NCBI GenBank assembly: GCA_934162325.1
Contig: CAKPIH010000050.1
Coordinates: forward strand, 1-5,682
Direction: 5' to 3'
Source of the DNA: an uncultured Bacilli bacterium
GTDB taxonomy: Bacteria; Bacillota_I; Bacilli_A; RF39; UBA660
Length of the DNA: 5,682 nucleotides
Position numbers and translations under genes: made by a program. This document shows, in pieces, positions 1 through 4,890 of the stretch. The stretch's first letter is position 1. Every line of letters starts with the position of its first letter. The notes under the pieces were generated by a model, which was not told the DNA's origin, did no database searches, and saw nothing but the letters and a program-made list of their open reading frames with translations.

Positions 1-1212
1 AGTATCTGCTATGGCATAAGAATAATCACTTAAATTAGTATTATACCAATTATCAATATAAGTTTTAATTGTACTATTATTTATATTTGCATGAGCTTCA
101 TTATATGAAGTAGAGCCTCCAGTGCAAGTAGTAATATCAGTACTATTATCAGTATTACAATTAGTTGGAGTAGTAAAATTACCATACATATATCCTACAT
201 AACCATTATCCTTATAATTAGTATTATATGCTGAATCACCTATACTACTATCTGTTTCAGATTCACCATTTGCATGAACTTCTGTACCTGCATATATCAT
301 TCTAATTGAACCATCACCATTTATTCTTATTATTCTCCAGTAGTAATTAGCAAACTTAACATAATTATTTTCTACTGCTCCTCTAAAATAGTATGATGTC
401 CCAAAATCATCTTCTGAAGCATATACTCCTTTAGTTCCATCACCTTGATTTGAAGCAATTATGCTATCATCATTCATACTTTTTTTAACACCATTATTAC
501 CACTTACTGTAGAAAAGTCAGGTGTTTTTGAAGTATCTACTTTAATAGCATTATTTAAACTACTTAATCTTTGTAAGGTGATATCAGCTTCTGTAGCTAA
601 TTTACCTTGATTTGCATCAGCACTTACTGTTCCATTAAATGATGCATCCATAGCATCATTGGCTATTTTTGATACATCTGCATAGATTACTATTAGATAT
701 TTATTTAATTTTGTATTTGATAATTGTTTAGTTAGTAATGTTATTTTACCTGTACTTGTTATACTTCCTTTACTTACTATATTAAATTTTTGATTAAGTA
801 GAGATGCTACTGTTACTGTACTTGTTGTACTAGTATTATCTAGTACTGCATATTTAAGTGCTCCTTTACTATTACCTGTTGAAAAAGCACTTGATAATGT
901 TGTTACATTTAAATATAATGATCCATATCCCTCTATTGTACATGTAGACTTTATTCCTATATTTGCATATGTTAATGCTATTCCTTCTTTAATAGTAAAT
1001 TTATTATCACTTATTAAATCACTTTCATTTAATGCTTTTATACTAGCATTTGCTATATCATTACCTTTAGTATAATCTATAGTAAAACAATTACTTGTTA
1101 ATCCTATATTTACTCTACTACTTGTCCATGTAAGTATAGCATATGTTATTCCTGATATAATTAGTATCAAGGCTAGTACTCCTAGTACTATTAATTTCTT
1201 ATTCTTTTCCAT
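1..1212 (-). CDS. Large cell-surface protein with N-terminal membrane anchor or signal, partial at C-terminus
   Basis: The frame stays open for 404 codons from ATG 1212 to the window edge, so the C-terminus is missing. A Shine-Dalgarno (GAAAGGAG, 1226-1219) lies 6 nt upstream of the ATG and fixes the start. Residues 1-6 are polar and basic (MEKNKK). Residues 7-27 form one hydrophobic segment ending GITYAILTWTSS, resembling the signal anchors of SipW/TasA-like surface proteins. Two extracellular-looking parts follow. Residues about 42-205 are rich in Ser, Thr and Asn with a beta-type hydrophobic rhythm (FTIDYTKG, 44-51; GYGSLYLN, 95-102). Residues about 260-404 carry SYYFRGAVENNYVKFANYYW (273-292), RIIRINGDGSIRMIYAG (293-309) and a tail with YIDNWYNTNL (385-394). 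From memory, such proteins recur as uncharacterised surface proteins in uncultured gut Firmicutes; I cannot name a domain. There are four cysteines (42, 91, 352, 363). The only upstream promoter found is at 1450-1478, beyond a terminator. Function is unknown; adhesion or envelope structure is inference. Confidence 0.85.
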   Translation of the reverse strand, partial: MEKNKKLIVLGVLALILIISGITYAILTWTSSRVNIGLTSNCFTIDYTKGNDIANASIKALNESDLISDNKFTIKEGIALTYANIGIKSTCTIEGYGSLYLNVTTLSSAFSTGNSKGALKYAVLDNTSTTSTVTVASLLNQKFNIVSKGSITSTGKITLLTKQLSNTKLNKYLIVIYADVSKIANDAMDASFNGTVSADANQGKLATEADITLQRLSSLNNAIKVDTSKTPDFSTVSGNNGVKKSMNDDSIIASNQGDGTKGVYASEDDFGTSYYFRGAVENNYVKFANYYWRIIRINGDGSIRMIYAGTEVHANGESETDSSIGDSAYNTNYKDNGYVGYMYGNFTTPTNCNTDNSTDITTCTGGSTSYNEAHANINNSTIKTYIDNWYNTNLSDYSYAIADT

Positions 1213-1231
1213 ATAAAACTCCTTTCATGAT

Positions 1232-1283
1232 AAAAAGACTATGAAAAAATACTAATATTTCTATTAGTTATTTCATAGTCTTT
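1232..1283 (-). terminator. Intrinsic terminator / possible attenuator upstream of the surface-protein gene
   Basis: Read on the minus strand, a perfect 13-bp stem (AAAGACTATGAAA, 1283-1271, with TTTCATAGTCTTT, 1246-1234) encloses a second 7-bp pairing (ACTAATA/TATTAGT). It runs straight into a U-tract at 1236-1232. The 5' arm encodes residues 31-35 of the small ORF at 1239-1373, and that ORF's stop codon lies in the 3' arm. The next gene's ribosome binding site begins about 5 nt after the U-tract, leaving no room for a separate promoter. It would also terminate transcripts arriving from the CAP-domain gene, which has no terminator of its own. Confidence 0.8.
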
Positions 1284-1373
1284 ATTTATATTATTTAATT
1301 TAGTTAGATTAGATTTTTGACCACCACCACCAATTAACTTGTAGTTAACTTTTGAAAATAATACTTTTTTCAT
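1239..1373 (-). CDS. Unannotated 44-aa small protein / leader peptide with Gly4 motif
   Basis: ATG at 1373-1371 is followed by 44 sense codons and TAG at 1241-1239. Translation signals are excellent: GAAAGGAGG (1390-1382) sits 8 nt before the ATG, and a consensus-like promoter lies upstream at 1450-1478. The peptide begins MKKVLFSKVNYKLIGGGGQK and ends NRNISIFS. It is basic and Asn/Lys-rich, with no cysteine and no convincing transmembrane segment. The four glycines are encoded by a (GGT)4 run at 1320-1331. The 3' end is built into the terminator at 1232-1283, so translation and termination should interfere with each other. I do not recognise the peptide. It could be a regulatory leader peptide for the downstream surface-protein gene, a small secreted or modified peptide (the Gly run could serve as a GG-type cleavage site, but no processing genes are visible), or a small structural protein. 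That the ORF is translated is well supported; its role is inference. Confidence 0.6.
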   Translation of the reverse strand: MKKVLFSKVNYKLIGGGGQKSNLTKLNNINKDYEITNRNISIFS

Positions 1374-1387
1374 AAGAGGGGCCTCCT

Positions 1388-1411
1388 TTCCGATTTGCGA
1401 ATTATTCGGAA
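1388..1411 (-). promoter_or_regulatory. 5'-UTR hairpin abutting the small-ORF ribosome binding site
   Basis: In the untranslated leader between the promoter at 1450-1478 and the small ORF, TTCCGA (1411-1406) can pair with TCGGAA (1393-1388), closing a 12-nt loop. The 3' arm overlaps the first bases of the GAAAGGAGG ribosome binding site. A short alternative pairing (CGAA/TTCG) exists inside the loop. The hairpin could modulate translation of the 44-aa ORF, but 6 bp is modest and only folding or comparative data would settle it. Confidence 0.35.
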
Positions 1412-1449
1412 TCTTTTTCGTAAATCTTTTATCTCTTACCTATGTATAA

Positions 1450-1478
1450 ATCATATCATAAATAGATAATAATTTCAA
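1450..1478 (-). promoter_or_regulatory. Sigma-A-type promoter for the 44-aa ORF (and probably the surface-protein gene)
   Basis: On the minus strand, TTGAAA (1478-1473), a 17-bp spacer and TATGAT (1455-1450) are present, with TGA just before the -10 (extended -10). Transcription should begin near 1443, giving a leader of about 70 nt before the ATG at 1373. The -35 begins only 17 nt past the stop codon of the CAP-domain gene. Confidence 0.75.
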
Positions 1479-1494
1479 TATTAAATAAATAATT

Positions 1495-2127
1495 TTAATT
1501 AGAAAATATTTGTACCCAGTAATATTGATTATTAATTATATTAACTCCTATTCCTATTTTTTTAAATTTAGAAGAAATTATATTTTGGTAGTGGCCACTA
1601 GAAGAATACCATCCTTCCATTACACTTTGTGAAGAACTATAGCCTGCCGCTATATTCTCCCCAGCAGTACCATAAGATATTCCAAGTTCTGATAAAACAG
1701 TAAAACAACTACTACCATTTGGTCTTGTATGTAAAAAACTATCACTTAACTCTTTTGCTCTAATACTCGCAGCTTCTACTAAAGAAGAATCTAAAGTTAA
1801 AGAAGAAACTCCTACTAAAGAACGATAATTATTTGTAATTTCATATACTTCATTTATTAAATCAGTATATGTATTTTCACTTTGTATATTTTTATATTCA
1901 TTTATATCTTCTTTACTTATATCTTCATAATATTTATTTTCCATATCAGTTACTTCTTCTTTTTCTAAATTAGAATTAACTATCTCATTATCTTTATCTA
2001 TATAAGTATTAGTACTAATTACTTTATTCTGATTAATAATATTCCTATAACTACCAATTACCATAAAAATAAAAACACCAATAATTACTATCAATCTAAT
2101 ACCATCAATTATATTTTGTTTCCCCAT
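1495..2127 (-). CDS. Membrane-anchored CAP/SCP-domain protein (YkwD-like)
   Basis: This 210-aa protein has an N-terminal hydrophobic segment (residues about 10-26, LIVIIGVFIFMVIG) acting as a membrane anchor or uncleaved signal. A polar, acidic Asn/Glu/Lys-rich linker follows (about 30-85), then a CAP (SCP/PR-1) domain to the C-terminus. CAP hallmarks are visible: the opening helix with NNYRSLVGVSSL (99-110), HTRP with H133, AGENIA with E157, the EGWYSSSGHYQNI signature with H179, and a terminal YYWVQIF. H133, E157 and H179 fit the usual His/Glu cavity. Bacterial CAP proteins of the YkwD type are extracellular and often linked to spores or the envelope, but their activity is mostly undefined. 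There is a single cysteine (C141). The start at 2127 has a weak-to-moderate site (GGAAGTGA) about 8 nt upstream. The gene follows the terminator of the 423-aa gene closely with no clear promoter of its own, so it may depend on read-through. Confidence 0.9.
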   Translation of the reverse strand: MGKQNIIDGIRLIVIIGVFIFMVIGSYRNIINQNKVISTNTYIDKDNEIVNSNLEKEEVTDMENKYYEDISKEDINEYKNIQSENTYTDLINEVYEITNNYRSLVGVSSLTLDSSLVEAASIRAKELSDSFLHTRPNGSSCFTVLSELGISYGTAGENIAAGYSSSQSVMEGWYSSSGHYQNIISSKFKKIGIGVNIINNQYYWVQIFSN

Positions 2128-2151
2128 AAATATTCACTTCCATAATCACAG

Positions 2152-2189
2152 AAAAAAAGAGTTATTTATATCAAATATAACCTCTTTTT
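2152..2189 (-). terminator. Intrinsic terminator of the 423-aa hypothetical gene
   Basis: On the minus strand, AAAAAGA-g-GTTAT pairs with ATAACTCTTTTT (one bulged G), followed by a run of seven T (2158-2152). It starts 18 nt after the stop codon at 2207. The stem is mostly A-T, so termination may be leaky; the CAP-domain gene begins only 24 nt further on. Confidence 0.65.
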
Positions 2190-2206
2190 ATTAATATTAT
2201 AATTAA

Positions 2207-3478
2207 TTAAAAGTCTTTCTTCTTTATTTTACTTTTATTTTTTTCAGAAGGAACTATATTACTAAATAACTTACTACTAATAGTATTAACATTATAAAAA
2301 TTACTATTATTAATTAAATCAATAATTACCCTGTCATTAGTAAGTTTATAGTAAGTTTCTACATATAACTTCTTAATAATATTAAAATAATAAGTAATAA
2401 TATCTTTCTTATTAGTACCATCTAATTTATATTCTTTATCATCATAACTTAATACTTCAACAGTAAAGAAATATATAATAGTTTCAATAAAACTATAATC
2501 ACCATTAATCTTAATAGAAGATTCTCTCTTTTTAAAGTTCATTAAATCATAAATAGAATCAAGTACATACATAAGTCTATATTTAGCTATAATTAGTTCA
2601 TCTTTTAATTCAATATTTTTAGTTTTATTAATTTCTTTATCTAATAATTCTAAATACATCAAATAAAAATTAAGTTTTGTCATATCTTGCATATTAATTT
2701 TCTTTTTATTCTTTTTATTATTCATTTTTAATCTACCCTTAATTGCCCCTTTAGCAGAACTATCATTTATAAATAAAGCTTTGTCCATAGGAGTCTTAAC
2801 AAGTAATGTCTTATCAAAAGGAGGATTACGAGATAATTTAACTTCTGATTCTTCACCATGCATTAATTTAGCTCGATCCTTAGCATATAAATATAAATTA
2901 TCATAATCAACACTACTAAAATTATTATTAATATTTATATACATTATATTAGTAATAACTTTAAGTAATTTTATTTCTTCTCTAGTCTTCTCTATCGTAT
3001 TTTCATCAAATAGTCCATCATAACTAAGATCTAAATATTTATATTCTAATTTTTCTTCTAATTCAAGTAAAGCATTATAAACTTGAATATTAGGATTAAT
3101 ACCTATAATTTCTAAAAAAGATATATCATTATGAATAACTTTTTCAACATCACTTATAAATTCTTCTTCAAAGTCTTCTAGTATAACACTTTCTTCTTGA
3201 AGTTTTTTTAATTCATTAATACTTACATCAGAATTTAATCTAATAATATCATCTTCCATTTCAAAATAATCTTCATAATCATCCAAAAAGAAAGAAAGTT
3301 CATTAGCAAAATTAAAATCAAATATAAGATCTTCAAGTACATCTTTATCTAGATCAAAAGAATTAATAAATCTCTTTAAATATATTATCAATATATCTCT
3401 ATATATCATTGTATCTTTATTATTTTTCTTTAAAGAAATCATAATATCAAATACTATATATGCTAATGGAATATCCAT
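2207..3478 (-). CDS. Hypothetical protein, 423 aa, no recognised domain
   Basis: A single intact frame starts at ATG 3478 with GAGGGG 8 nt upstream and a promoter immediately before it. It has no signal peptide, no clear transmembrane segment and no catalytic motif I recognise. It looks cytoplasmic and helix-rich. Residues 40-115 are strikingly acidic (for example SFFLDDYEDYFEMEDD, 62-77, and EDFEEEF, 101-107). A central stretch is strongly basic (KGRLKMNNKKNKKKINMQD, 247-265), and the C-terminus ends in a lysine-rich tail (SEKNKSKIKKKDF). A possibly ordered linker contains LSRNPPFDKTLLVKTP (215-230). The acid-then-base layout could favour self-association or nucleic-acid or ribosome contact, but that is speculation. 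Codon use matches its neighbours and there is no sign of decay. It is probably a lineage-specific conserved protein rather than cargo. It lies between the tRNA locus and the CAP-domain gene, and that context does not reveal a function. Confidence 0.85.
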   Translation of the reverse strand: MDIPLAYIVFDIMISLKKNNKDTMIYRDILIIYLKRFINSFDLDKDVLEDLIFDFNFANELSFFLDDYEDYFEMEDDIIRLNSDVSINELKKLQEESVILEDFEEEFISDVEKVIHNDISFLEIIGINPNIQVYNALLELEEKLEYKYLDLSYDGLFDENTIEKTREEIKLLKVITNIMYININNNFSSVDYDNLYLYAKDRAKLMHGEESEVKLSRNPPFDKTLLVKTPMDKALFINDSSAKGAIKGRLKMNNKKNKKKINMQDMTKLNFYLMYLELLDKEINKTKNIELKDELIIAKYRLMYVLDSIYDLMNFKKRESSIKINGDYSFIETIIYFFTVEVLSYDDKEYKLDGTNKKDIITYYFNIIKKLYVETYYKLTNDRVIIDLINNSNFYNVNTISSKLFSNIVPSEKNKSKIKKKDF

Positions 3479-3501
3479 ATAATCATCCCCTCATGTTGAA
3501 T

Positions 3502-3530
3502 ATATTATCATATAATATATTAAAAATCAA
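3502..3530 (-). promoter_or_regulatory. Sigma-A-type promoter of the 423-aa hypothetical gene
   Basis: TTGATT (3530-3525), a 17-bp spacer and TAATAT (3507-3502) lie on the minus strand, with TGA preceding the -10. Predicted initiation near 3495 leaves a very short leader carrying the GAGGGG site ahead of ATG 3478. Confidence 0.65.
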
Positions 3531-3592
3531 TAACAAAACCAAATTAATATATTTATAATTTAAAAATTTTTAATACCTTTATTAAGTATTTA
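3531..3592. other. AT-rich spacer between divergent transcripts
   Basis: No gene is visible. The stretch includes a plain AT palindrome (TTAAAAATTTTTAA, 3560-3573). On the plus strand TATAAT at 3554-3559 could be a -10 for the tRNA-like element at 3593, but the hexamer 17 bp upstream (TAACAA, 3531-3536) is a poor -35. In sequence this AT-rich, that match is weak evidence. Confidence 0.3.
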
Positions 3593-3718
3593 CCGTGGGG
3601 AATATAAGTGTGGATTATCCGCTAATCATGGAACATCTTTTGATATTAAGCTAGAGCATCTGCCTAAACTATATAATAAAATAAGTGGTAATGACTAAAA
3701 TCATTCTCCACTTTTTTT
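3593..3718 (+). other. tRNA-Ala-like chimeric element: degenerate tRNA or tRNA-mimicking small RNA
   Basis: Three blocks are identical, in the same order, to the nearby tRNA-Ala(UGC) gene, but on the opposite strand. Block 1, CCGTGGGGAAT (3593-3603), is the 4-nt leader plus the 5' acceptor strand. Block 2 is GCTAGAGCATCTGCCT (3650-3665), the D-arm 3' half through U33, stopping just before the anticodon. Block 3, TCATTCTCCAC (3701-3711), is the 3' acceptor strand plus discriminator base. Unrelated sequence of about 46 and 35 nt replaces the D-loop side and the anticodon 3' half plus T arm. GTGGGGAAT and ATTCTCCAC can still form a 9-bp acceptor-like stem that keeps the G3:U70 alanine identity pair. 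The element ends in a plus-strand terminator, so a transcript of about 120 nt is plausible, although no strong promoter is seen. It cannot act as a normal tRNA: there is no anticodon arm, T arm or encoded CCA. Whether it is relic or functional is open. Confidence 0.5.
3683..3718 (+). terminator. Plus-strand intrinsic terminator ending the tRNA-like element
   Basis: AAGTGG-t-AATGA (3683-3694) pairs with TCATT-ct-CCACTT (3701-3713) around a 6-nt loop and is followed by seven T (3712-3718). The 3' arm is the same sequence as block 3 of the tRNA-Ala-like element. The terminator faces the minus-strand tRNA terminator with about 4 nt between their tracts, an arrangement typical of convergent transcription units. 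A weaker reading on the minus strand is possible. Confidence 0.7.
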
Positions 3719-3722
3719 AGGT

Positions 3723-3750
3723 AAAAAGAAAAGGCTTACAAAGTGTAAGC
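3723..3750 (-). terminator. Intrinsic terminator of the tRNA-Ala/tRNA-Pro transcript
   Basis: On the minus strand, GCTTAC (3750-3745) and GTAAGC (3739-3734) form a 6-bp stem with a 5-nt loop, followed by CTTTTCTTTTT. It lies 13 nt after the encoded CCA of tRNA-Pro. It is probably also the first terminator available to transcripts coming through rpmA. Confidence 0.75.
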
Positions 3751-3763
3751 ATTCAAAGTCAAA

Positions 3764-3840
3764 TGGTCGGGAAGACAGGATTTGAACCTGCGACCTCTAC
3801 GTCCCAAGCGTAGCGCTCTACCAAGCTAAGCTACTTCCCG
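3764..3840 (-). tRNA. tRNA-Pro (anticodon UGG)
   Basis: The full cloverleaf is visible on the minus strand. The acceptor stem CGGGAAG/CTTCCCG pairs over 7 bp, the D arm reads GCTTAGCTTGGTAGAGC, the anticodon stem CTACG/CGTAG encloses loop CTTGGGA with anticodon TGG (3806-3804), and the T arm GCAGG/CCTGT encloses TTCAAAT. Discriminator A is followed by an encoded CCA (3766-3764). It lies 8 nt (all T in the transcript) after tRNA-Ala, as a co-transcribed pair. UGG can read CCN proline codons by wobble. Confidence 0.96.
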
Positions 3841-3848
3841 AAAAAAAA

Positions 3849-3925
3849 TGGTGGAGAATGAGGGACTCGAACCCTTGACCCTCTGCGTGCAAGGCAGATG
3901 CTCTAGCCAACTGAGCTAATTCCCC
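3849..3925 (-). tRNA. tRNA-Ala (anticodon UGC)
   Basis: On the minus strand the acceptor GGGGAAT/ATTCTCC contains the G3:U70 wobble pair that defines alanine tRNAs. The D arm is AGCTCAGTTGGCTAGAGC. The anticodon stem TCTGC/GCAGA holds loop CTTGCAC with anticodon TGC (3891-3889). The T arm is AAGGG/CCCTC around TTCGAGT, with an A-C mismatch at the base of the T stem. CCA is encoded at 3851-3849. A consensus promoter lies just upstream. Parts of this gene are copied in inverted orientation at 3593-3711. Confidence 0.96.
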
Positions 3926-3938
3926 ACGGACAATATAA

Positions 3939-3967
3939 ATTATATCAATAATTTATATCGTTGTCAA
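3939..3967 (-). promoter_or_regulatory. Consensus promoter of the tRNA-Ala/tRNA-Pro unit
   Basis: TTGACA (3967-3962), a 17-bp spacer and TATAAT (3944-3939) are exact consensus hexamers on the minus strand, with TGA before the -10. Initiation near 3932 would give a leader of only about 7 nt before mature tRNA-Ala. The -35 starts 20 nt past the rpmA stop codon, and no terminator separates the two. Confidence 0.92.
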
Positions 3968-3986
3968 TACTTTTTTTATAAGTTTA

Positions 3987-4277
3987 TTATTTAGTTTCAT
4001 ATACACTAACTTGTTTTCTATCTCTACCAAGTCTAGAGTATTTAACATATCCAGAAATCTTAGCAAATAAAGTATCATCTGTACCTCTACCTACATTAGT
4101 TCCAGGATGAATTTTAGTTCCTCTTTGACGATATATAATAGAACCTGCAGTTACATATTCACCATCAGAAGCTTTTGCTCCAAGTCTTCTACCAGCAGAA
4201 TCTCTTCCATTACTAGTAGATGATTGACCTTTTTTGTGGGCAAATAATTGTATATTAAATTCCATTAATCTATTCAT
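3987..4277 (-). CDS. rpmA: 50S ribosomal protein L27 (bL27), Firmicute type with cleavable N-terminus
   Basis: L27 is a large-subunit protein whose N-terminal tail reaches the peptidyl transferase centre. This 96-aa ORF has the family core: AHKKGQSSTSNGRDS (13-27), GRRLGAK, GSIIYRQRGTKIHPGTNVGRG, and the C-terminal VSVYE. It carries the Firmicute N-terminal extension MNRLMEFNIQLF, with the processing site expected between F12 and A13, leaving an 84-aa mature protein. The start is ATG 4277, because GGAGG lies 6 nt upstream; the internal Met5 would be about 18 nt away. The ribosome binding site is embedded in the last prp codons, and the first 8 nt overlap prp, indicating translational coupling. 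Prp, the protease that removes the extension in Staphylococcus aureus, is encoded just upstream. There is no terminator after the stop codon. Confidence 0.97.
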   Translation of the reverse strand: MNRLMEFNIQLFAHKKGQSSTSNGRDSAGRRLGAKASDGEYVTAGSIIYRQRGTKIHPGTNVGRGTDDTLFAKISGYVKYSRLGRDRKQVSVYETK

Positions 4278-4584
4278 TATTTTCCTCCTTAATTTTTATA
4301 TTCTTAGGATACGCTTTTTCTAATTCATATAAATTAGTTATCATAACATTAATAATCTTAGTAGTTACCTCATCATCTTTTAAAACTTTAATATCAAGTC
4401 CATTCTTATCATCATAACTAATAGATTCATTATCAATAGCTAAGCAAGAATTAACCGAAGTAATTACTGTACTACTAACCGCAGCACATACAATATCTTT
4501 ACCAAAATCATCATAATTAGCATGTCCCGTAATAATAATTCTCTTATAGTAATTATTATTCCTAGTAAGTTTTACTTTAATCAT
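4270..4584 (-). CDS. prp: Ribosomal-processing cysteine protease Prp (YsxB family)
   Basis: Prp cleaves the N-terminal extension from ribosomal protein L27 in Firmicutes. The 104-aa length is normal for the family. The catalytic pair is clear: H21 in ITGHANYDDFGKDIVCAA and C33 in DIVCAAVSS, with the family spacing of GHA and DIVCAA. It sits between rplU and rpmA, the standard Firmicute position. ATG 4584 is preceded by AAGGTGG, which overlaps the rplU stop codon, giving a 9-nt gap. The 3' end (KEENNE) doubles as the rpmA ribosome binding site and overlaps rpmA by 8 nt. Presence of both protease and the matching L27 extension suggests an intact processing pair. Confidence 0.96.
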   Translation of the reverse strand: MIKVKLTRNNNYYKRIIITGHANYDDFGKDIVCAAVSSTVITSVNSCLAIDNESISYDDKNGLDIKVLKDDEVTTKIINVMITNLYELEKAYPKNIKIKEENNE

Positions 4585-4593
4585 AAAACCACC

Positions 4594-4890
4594 TTATTTG
4601 ATCTTTTTAATCTCTACTTTAGTATATGGTTGTCTGTGTCCTTTTTTAACTCTAGTAGATCTCTTATTAGGTTTATATCTAAATATAGTTAATTTCTTTT
4701 GTTTACCTTGTTTTAAGATAACACCTTCTACTTTAGAAGAAACATAAGGATTACCTACTACACCATTTGCCATAAGAACCTTGTCAAAAACAACTTTATC
4801 TCCTTCGTTACCATCTAGCTTTTCAACATAGATTACTGTTCCTTCAGATACATAATATTGTTTTCCACCAGTTTCAATAATTGCTTTCAT
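4594..4890 (-). CDS. rplU: 50S ribosomal protein L21 (bL21)
   Basis: L21 is a 23S rRNA-binding protein of the large subunit. The 98-aa ORF is close to the usual length of about 100 aa. Hallmarks are MKAIIETGGKQYYV (1-14), the central VVGNPYV (44-50), and the signature RYKPNKRSTRVKKGHRQPYT (71-90). ATG 4890 has a strong AAAGGAGGGA site (4905-4896). It is the first gene of rplU-prp-rpmA, with its own promoter (5004-5032) and a leader long enough to hold an autoregulatory structure. Confidence 0.97.
   Translation of the reverse strand: MKAIIETGGKQYYVSEGTVIYVEKLDGNEGDKVVFDKVLMANGVVGNPYVSSKVEGVILKQGKQKKLTIFRYKPNKRSTRVKKGHRQPYTKVEIKKIK

Noticed and set aside
1320..1331. (GGT)4 run in the 44-aa ORF as a phase-variation repeat.
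   Set aside because: It is only four units of a triplet; slippage would change the number of glycines but not the reading frame.
3560..3573. 14-bp palindrome TTAAAAATTTTTAA as an operator.
   Set aside because: It consists only of A and T in very AT-rich DNA; such palindromes are expected by chance.
3593..3718. The tRNA-like element as a miniature tmRNA, with a tiny ORF (ATG 3629, MEHLLILS then TAG) between alanine-type acceptor strands.
   Set aside because: It is far shorter than known tmRNA and has no T arm, no encoded CCA and no tag resembling known degradation tags. The ORF has no ribosome binding site, and tmRNA tags do not begin with ATG.
3593..3718. T-box riboswitch reading uncharged tRNA.
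   Set aside because: No T-box consensus bulge is seen and there is no downstream plus-strand gene to regulate.
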